Positions 5,358 to 8,551 of a stretch of DNA of 8,551 nt are shown here, in pieces; the first letter of the stretch is position 1, and each line of letters begins with the position of its first letter. The notes below the pieces were generated by a model. The model saw nothing but the letters and a program-made list of their open reading frames with translations, did no database searches and was not told the origin of the DNA. The position numbers were made by a program, and so were the translations under genes. Source of the stretch: Fibrobacter sp. GTDB taxonomy: Bacteria > Fibrobacterota > Fibrobacteria > Fibrobacterales > Fibrobacteraceae. The DNA is taken from positions 1-8,551 of the forward strand of contig JABUUR010000279.1 in NCBI GenBank assembly GCA_021443065.1. Direction: 5' to 3'.

Positions 5358-5735
5358 TTAATCCTGGATGGTTTCTTGGGTTGCGTTAACGCTTGCTTTC
5401 TGACTTTCGAAAAGTCTATTGTATTCCTGCCTGGAAATACGCTTGTAACCGGTGGTGATGCCGCCGAACTCGTAGTAGGCGGAGTCACCCTTGACACCCA
5501 TGCAGTAGGGCATGTCAAGAGTATTCTTTCCGCAGAGTTTGCCGTCGACAACGGAGGCGCTCAAGTCACCGTTGATATTCCTGATGGTGTAACTGGAATC
5601 CTTGTTGTCGATGACTTCGAAAATCATGCTGGCTTCACCCTGCCAGCAACCGGAGAATTCGACGGGTGCATTGTCACATGCGGTGAACATCAGGGAAGAA
5701 ATAGCAATTGCAGAGAATGTGATGATTTTTTTCAT
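5358..5735 (-). CDS. Small putative lipoprotein of unknown function
   Basis: The start is taken as the ATG at 5735, giving MKKIITFSAIAISSLMFTACDN and 125 residues; a TTG two codons upstream is less likely. The hydrophobic signal ends in FTA|C, a usable though imperfect lipobox with lipidated Cys20; Phe at -3 is atypical. Asp at +2 retains lipoproteins in the inner membrane in E. coli, but that rule may not hold here. The mature part opens with FSGCWQGE and continues in short beta-prone stretches (IFEVID, SYTIRNING, YYEFGGITTGYKRI), loosely like small lipocalin-type barrels. Three further Cys lie in CWQG, LCGK and PYCMG. No Shine-Dalgarno is seen. It appears to be a single-gene unit convergent with the PDZ-thioredoxin gene. 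The family was not recognised. Confidence 0.8.
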   Translation of the reverse strand: MKKIITFSAIAISSLMFTACDNAPVEFSGCWQGEASMIFEVIDNKDSSYTIRNINGDLSASVVDGKLCGKNTLDMPYCMGVKGDSAYYEFGGITTGYKRISRQEYNRLFESQKASVNATQETIQD

Positions 5736-5742
5736 AGTCAAT

Positions 5743-5767
5743 AAAATAGATATTTTTGCTTTGGCAA
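5743..5767 (-). promoter_or_regulatory. Possible promoter region of the lipoprotein gene
   Basis: An AT-rich minus-strand stretch contains TTGCCAAAGCAAAAAT (5767-5752) and TATTTT (5748-5743) about 30 bases before the ATG at 5735. TTGCCAAAGCAAA nearly repeats TTGCCAAAACAAA at the leader promoter (91-79). The TTGCCA-TATTTT spacing is only 13 nt, so exact box assignment is uncertain; TTTACA just upstream is another candidate -35 box. Confidence 0.3.
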
Positions 5768-5796
5768 ATGTAAAATTTCATGTAAAACATTTGTAT

Positions 5797-5822
5797 CTAA
5801 CAGCCTAAATTCGGGCTGTTAG
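5797..5822 (-). terminator. Perfect 9-bp hairpin after the FGE-like gene
   Basis: CTAACAGCC (5797-5805) and GGCTGTTAG (5814-5822) are perfect inverse complements around an 8-nt loop, beginning 4 nt past the TAA stop of the folP-cdaA-FGE-like operon. No T-run follows on the minus strand (ATACAAATG...), so it may be a weak terminator, an RNA-stabilising 3' hairpin, or an operator for the following lipoprotein gene. Confidence 0.5.
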
Positions 5823-5826
5823 AGGA

Positions 5827-7119
5827 TTAACGACAGCAGCGGAAGCCCACGGAGGGGTATTGGTTCTGGGGGTAGAAACTGAATTTGCTTTCTGTGCACT
5901 TGCTTGCGTTGTTTGTATTCCAGGCTCCGCCGGCCACCAGGAACATGTTGGGGTGGTCCTTGCTTGCACTGGAAGTCCATTCCCACAGATTGCCGTTCAT
6001 GTCGTACATGCCCCACCAACTGCGGCACTGGTCCTTACGGCCGCTGCGTTTTACTGTTTTTGTATTGGTGTTGCACTTGTTCTGCCTGTAGTTATCGCCG
6101 TAAGAGTACTTGAGGTTGTCCTTACCGCGGCAGGCGGCCTGCCATTCCTCTATGGAGCAGAGATGCTTGCCTTCCTTGGCGCAAAGGGCTACGGCCTCTT
6201 CTTGGCTTACCATGTCCTTGGGGTTTTCGTCGGCCTTGTTGGGGTATTCATAAGCATCGACGCAAACCTCCCTGCCGTTCACGGGAACGGGGTAGGAATT
6301 CTTTCCGCACTTGTTGTCGCTGGCCATGTCATACTTTGCCTCTTCCCAAGGGGAGCGGTTACCTACGGAATCTTCTGCAAGGTAGTAGACACTACCGGTC
6401 TTGTTGTAATCAACGGCCTTTCCCGCTTCCACGGGGTTGTTGGTGTCACCGATGGAAAGGTAGGTCTTGCACTTGATTTCGTCGCACTTGACCTTCAACT
6501 TGATAGGGTCGAAGTAACGCCCTGCCGGGGGCGTAATTTCGGCGGTGGGGGGCACCTTGTCCGAATTGCGGATGCTGTCTTGAATACGTTTTCTTTCGGC
6601 TTCTTCGGCTTTTGCCTTTTCTGCTGCGGCAATGCTGTCGGCAACAGCCTTGTTCGCCTTGTCTATGGAATCTTGAATAGCTAGGAGACTGTCATTCACA
6701 TGCTTGATGCTATCACGGACATGACGGATGCTGTCGCGGTTTACCCGTGGCTTGACGCTAGCCGGAGTCGTGTCTACCGCGGGGATGGTATCGACGGTGG
6801 TGGTGTCCGCCATCAACGCCGCCAAGGAATCTGCTATGCGGAGACTGTCCGCCCTTCTCTTTTCTGCCTGCAGCAGGCTATCCAGGGTGTGGCGACGTTC
6901 AATTTCAAGAGCGTTTTCCTGTTCCTGTGCCAGAGCGTCATGCTTGATCTGGTCCAGGTGGCATTGCGCAATGAATAGGCAAACCAAAAGCAGGAACATA
7001 AGAACGAGGACGGTCACGTTCTTCTTGTTGCGTTTTTTCTTTTGAATTTCTTGATTGCGTTGACTATTTTGATTGTCTTGATTTTCTTGCGGGTTTGGAT
7101 CATTCTGCGGATTGCTCAT
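5827..7119 (-). CDS. Membrane-anchored coiled-coil protein with FGE-like (SUMF1) domain
   Basis: The 430-residue protein is modular. Residues 1-33 are a cytoplasmic Asn/Gln-rich then Lys/Arg-rich tail, and 34-51 form one membrane span. A Glu/Lys/Arg-rich coiled coil follows (about 55-186) with DS[IL] triplets at 80, 91, 97, 129, 136, 143, 150, 161 and 181, interrupted by a Thr/Pro linker (105-125). Residues 190-258 look like the beta-sandwich 'chitobiase C-terminal' module (ITPPAGRYFDPIKL ... YYLAEDSVGNRS). The C-terminal FGE/sulfatase-modifying-factor fold spans about 270-430 (CVDAYEYPN, EEWQAAC, MYDMNGNLWEWT, VAGGAW, VGFRC). The first Cys of the FGE catalytic pair (five residues after the first Gly of GG) is Thr402, so copper-type formylglycine formation is unlikely and a binding or structural role is favoured. 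AGAGGA lies 4 nt before the ATG. It is 23 nt after cdaA. Confidence 0.9.
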   Translation of the reverse strand: MSNPQNDPNPQENQDNQNSQRNQEIQKKKRNKKNVTVLVLMFLLLVCLFIAQCHLDQIKHDALAQEQENALEIERRHTLDSLLQAEKRRADSLRIADSLAALMADTTTVDTIPAVDTTPASVKPRVNRDSIRHVRDSIKHVNDSLLAIQDSIDKANKAVADSIAAAEKAKAEEAERKRIQDSIRNSDKVPPTAEITPPAGRYFDPIKLKVKCDEIKCKTYLSIGDTNNPVEAGKAVDYNKTGSVYYLAEDSVGNRSPWEEAKYDMASDNKCGKNSYPVPVNGREVCVDAYEYPNKADENPKDMVSQEEAVALCAKEGKHLCSIEEWQAACRGKDNLKYSYGDNYRQNKCNTNTKTVKRSGRKDQCRSWWGMYDMNGNLWEWTSSASKDHPNMFLVAGGAWNTNNASKCTESKFSFYPQNQYPSVGFRCCR

Positions 7120-7142
7120 AAAGTCCTCTGGGATAAACCGTA

Positions 7143-7976
7143 CTACTCGGCAGGGGTTGCGACGGCCTTTTCTGTTTCGCGAACATCGTTGAAAAGTTCA
7201 CCCCAATGACGGATGATTTCTTGCTTTAGTTCCTGTACACTGATGTTTCGACGTAGGGTGTTTCTGTAGGCTATGGAAATGTAGCCTGTTTCTTCGGAAA
7301 CCACGATGACCAGTGCGTCGCATTCCGAAGCCAGGGCTTTTGCCGCCCTGTGTCGCATGCCGTAGCCGGCCTCTTTTTCGGCATTGCCCGTGGGCATGGG
7401 CAAAATACAGCCCGCTGCCACAATTCGCCTACTGTTCAAGATTACGGCACCGTCATGGAGCGCGGAATTCGTAAAAAACAATGCTTTCAAAAGGCGCGTA
7501 CTGATTCGTGCGTCCAGAATTTCTCCGGTGTCGGCGTAGTTCTTGAGTCCCACCCGTTTTTCAAGCACAATCAATGCACCGGTCTTTGTCTTGGCCAAGT
7601 CCTGTACAGCGGCAGAAATAGTCTTTGTAATTTCGTCCAGACCGCTCGAATGGAAAAACATGCTGTGAATGTCCAGCTTGCTGGCTGTTTGACCTATTTT
7701 TGTCAACGCGCTTCGAATTTCGGGCTGAAATAGAATGACCACAGCGACAATTCCCAAAGTGGAAAAGTTGCTTATAAGCCAAGTGATGGTGTGCAGTCCC
7801 CAAGCCTTGGCTATAATCCATGCCAGCATCAACAGCAAGCCACCAAAAATCATCTGGGCCGCTCGGGTTCCCCGGAAAAGTAAAAAGACATAATAGATGA
7901 TTATGGATATCAGCAAAATATCGAGGATATCTGCCACGCGAAAATCTATAACACCGAATAATTTAATCAGAGACAT
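7143..7976 (-). CDS. cdaA: Diadenylate cyclase CdaA/DacA (c-di-AMP synthase)
   Basis: This membrane enzyme condenses two ATP into cyclic di-AMP, a second messenger controlling osmolyte/K+ transport and envelope homeostasis in many bacteria. Its 277 residues match the CdaA layout of three N-terminal membrane spans (about 14-34, 40-58, 63-83), a linker helix, then a DisA_N catalytic domain (about 100-260). Diagnostic motifs are NSALHDGAVIL (170-180, Asp175-Gly176-Ala177) and GMRHRAA (206-212), followed by VIVVSEETGYIS (223-234). GGAGG about 9 nt upstream of the ATG, inside folP, supports this start. The first 14 bases overlap the folP end. CdaA enzymes in Firmicutes are usually followed by the regulator cdaR (YbbR domains); here the next gene is an unrelated FGE-like membrane protein. 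Confidence 0.97.
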   Translation of the reverse strand: MSLIKLFGVIDFRVADILDILLISIIIYYVFLLFRGTRAAQMIFGGLLLMLAWIIAKAWGLHTITWLISNFSTLGIVAVVILFQPEIRSALTKIGQTASKLDIHSMFFHSSGLDEITKTISAAVQDLAKTKTGALIVLEKRVGLKNYADTGEILDARISTRLLKALFFTNSALHDGAVILNSRRIVAAGCILPMPTGNAEKEAGYGMRHRAAKALASECDALVIVVSEETGYISIAYRNTLRRNISVQELKQEIIRHWGELFNDVRETEKAVATPAE

Positions 7977-8551
7977 TGTTCATGGCCTCCAGGTATAGCA
8001 TGGATTCGTGAGCTTCCTTGACATCGTGTACACGAAGGCAGCTGGCCCCGCCCAAGGCGGCCACAACGCCTGCTGTTACGGTAGGTGAAAGTCTGTCGCT
8101 ATTTTCCAGACCCTTGATCTTTGAAAAGTAGGACTTTCGGGAAGTGCCGATTAGAATAGGGTAACCTTCGTCCAGAAAATCTTCTATGGATTTCATCAAT
8201 ACCACGTTGTCTTTGGCTGTCTTTCCAAAACCGATGCCTGGATCGATGCAGATTTTTTGGGGGTCCACCTTAAGAGCCTGCAACTTTAGCACTTGATTCA
8301 TCAGTTCGTCATGGACTTCCTTTACCACATTTACATAGGGCTCGAAGTCCTGCTGCATGGTGCCGAAATTGCCGCGAATGTGGTTCAGCACCACGGATGC
8401 TCCTGTATCGGCAACGGTCTGTGCCATATCCGGATCCATGGTGAGGGCGCTGATGTCGTTGATGATATGGGCTCCCAGTGACATTGCCTGGGCTGCGACC
8501 TTGGACTTGACCGTATCCACCGACAAGTAGAAACGCCGACCGGGATTTTCT
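7963..8551 (-). CDS. folP: Dihydropteroate synthase FolP (5' end off window)
   Basis: This cytoplasmic TIM-barrel enzyme of folate synthesis joins p-aminobenzoate to dihydropterin pyrophosphate and is the sulfonamide target. The frame runs open to the right edge (ENPGRRFYLSVDTVK), so the N-terminal part with the first pterin motif is missing. Visible motifs are SVDTVK (pABA loop region), INDISAL, LNHIRGNFGTMQ (a variant of the usual MHMxGxPxTMQ), DPGIGFGKT, GTSRKS and the C-terminal LRVHDVKE with the phosphate-binding Arg-x-His. Its stop lies 14 nt inside cdaA, indicating co-transcription and coupling. A folP-cdaA pairing recurs in other bacteria such as chlamydiae. Confidence 0.97.
   Translation of the reverse strand, partial: ENPGRRFYLSVDTVKSKVAAQAMSLGAHIINDISALTMDPDMAQTVADTGASVVLNHIRGNFGTMQQDFEPYVNVVKEVHDELMNQVLKLQALKVDPQKICIDPGIGFGKTAKDNVVLMKSIEDFLDEGYPILIGTSRKSYFSKIKGLENSDRLSPTVTAGVVAALGGASCLRVHDVKEAHESMLYLEAMNNVSD

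Noticed and set aside
5284..5361. 25-codon plus-strand ORF (MKTWLHQPCF...) with GGAG three bases upstream
   Set aside because: It sits just after the bidirectional terminator with no promoter, has too short a spacing to GGAG, and shows no recognisable features.
5738..5741. TTG start two codons upstream of the lipoprotein ATG
   Set aside because: There is no ribosome-binding site for either start, and the ATG gives a canonical MKK signal-peptide start.
5860..6684. Plus-strand open frame of about 274 codons with many hydrophobic residues
   Set aside because: It is antisense to the FGE-like gene, which has clear domains and a good ribosome-binding site. Hydrophobicity arises from the complement of polar codons.

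Overview
The window looks like a chromosomal segment of a Gram-negative bacterium, most probably a Fibrobacter-like member of the Fibrobacterota. Pointers are Sec and lipoprotein signal peptides, an outer-membrane-type barrel, an FGE/sulfatase-modifying-factor-like domain on a membrane-anchored Asp-Ser-rich coiled coil, intergenic 'GTCATCCCGG' palindromic repeats, and base composition near half GC with AT-rich promoters. The genus assignment is inference from overall style, not from a marker gene.

Left end (1-446). A 15-residue peptide on the minus strand, ending in three tandem Trp codons, sits just behind a good sigma70-like promoter and just ahead of an AGGAG. It looks like a tryptophan-sensing leader for a gene lying off the left edge. 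Next comes an intergenic block of six 22-bp repeat units, two CCCGG-type palindromes, a pair of related flanking elements, and an intrinsic terminator for the next operon.

Minus-strand operon (447-2512). An M20-family metallodipeptidase gene overlaps by ATGA with a CobB-type sirtuin gene. The sirtuin lacks the Arg of the usual Tyr-x-x-Arg acyl-specificity motif.

Plus-strand operon (2717-5241), divergent from the previous one. It holds a pyrD-like dihydroorotate dehydrogenase with a class 2 architecture but a class 1 type catalytic Cys, a small predicted outer-membrane barrel, and a periplasmic PDZ-thioredoxin (TlpA-like) fusion. The gaps are only 2 and 3 nt. A bidirectional terminator closes the operon.

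Convergent minus-strand genes (5358-8551). From the right edge leftward these are folP (dihydropteroate synthase, 5' part off the window), cdaA/dacA (membrane diadenylate cyclase, overlapping folP by 14 nt), and a membrane-anchored FGE-like protein 23 nt after cdaA. These three form an apparent operon ending at a perfect hairpin. Beyond it lies a separate small lipoprotein gene whose frame continues past the stop codon into a hydrophobic stretch.

Most of the window is ordinary housekeeping. The best leads are the Trp-codon leader, the hybrid pyrD active site, the altered sirtuin specificity motif, the PDZ-TlpA fusion, and the FGE-like coiled-coil protein co-transcribed with the c-di-AMP synthase.
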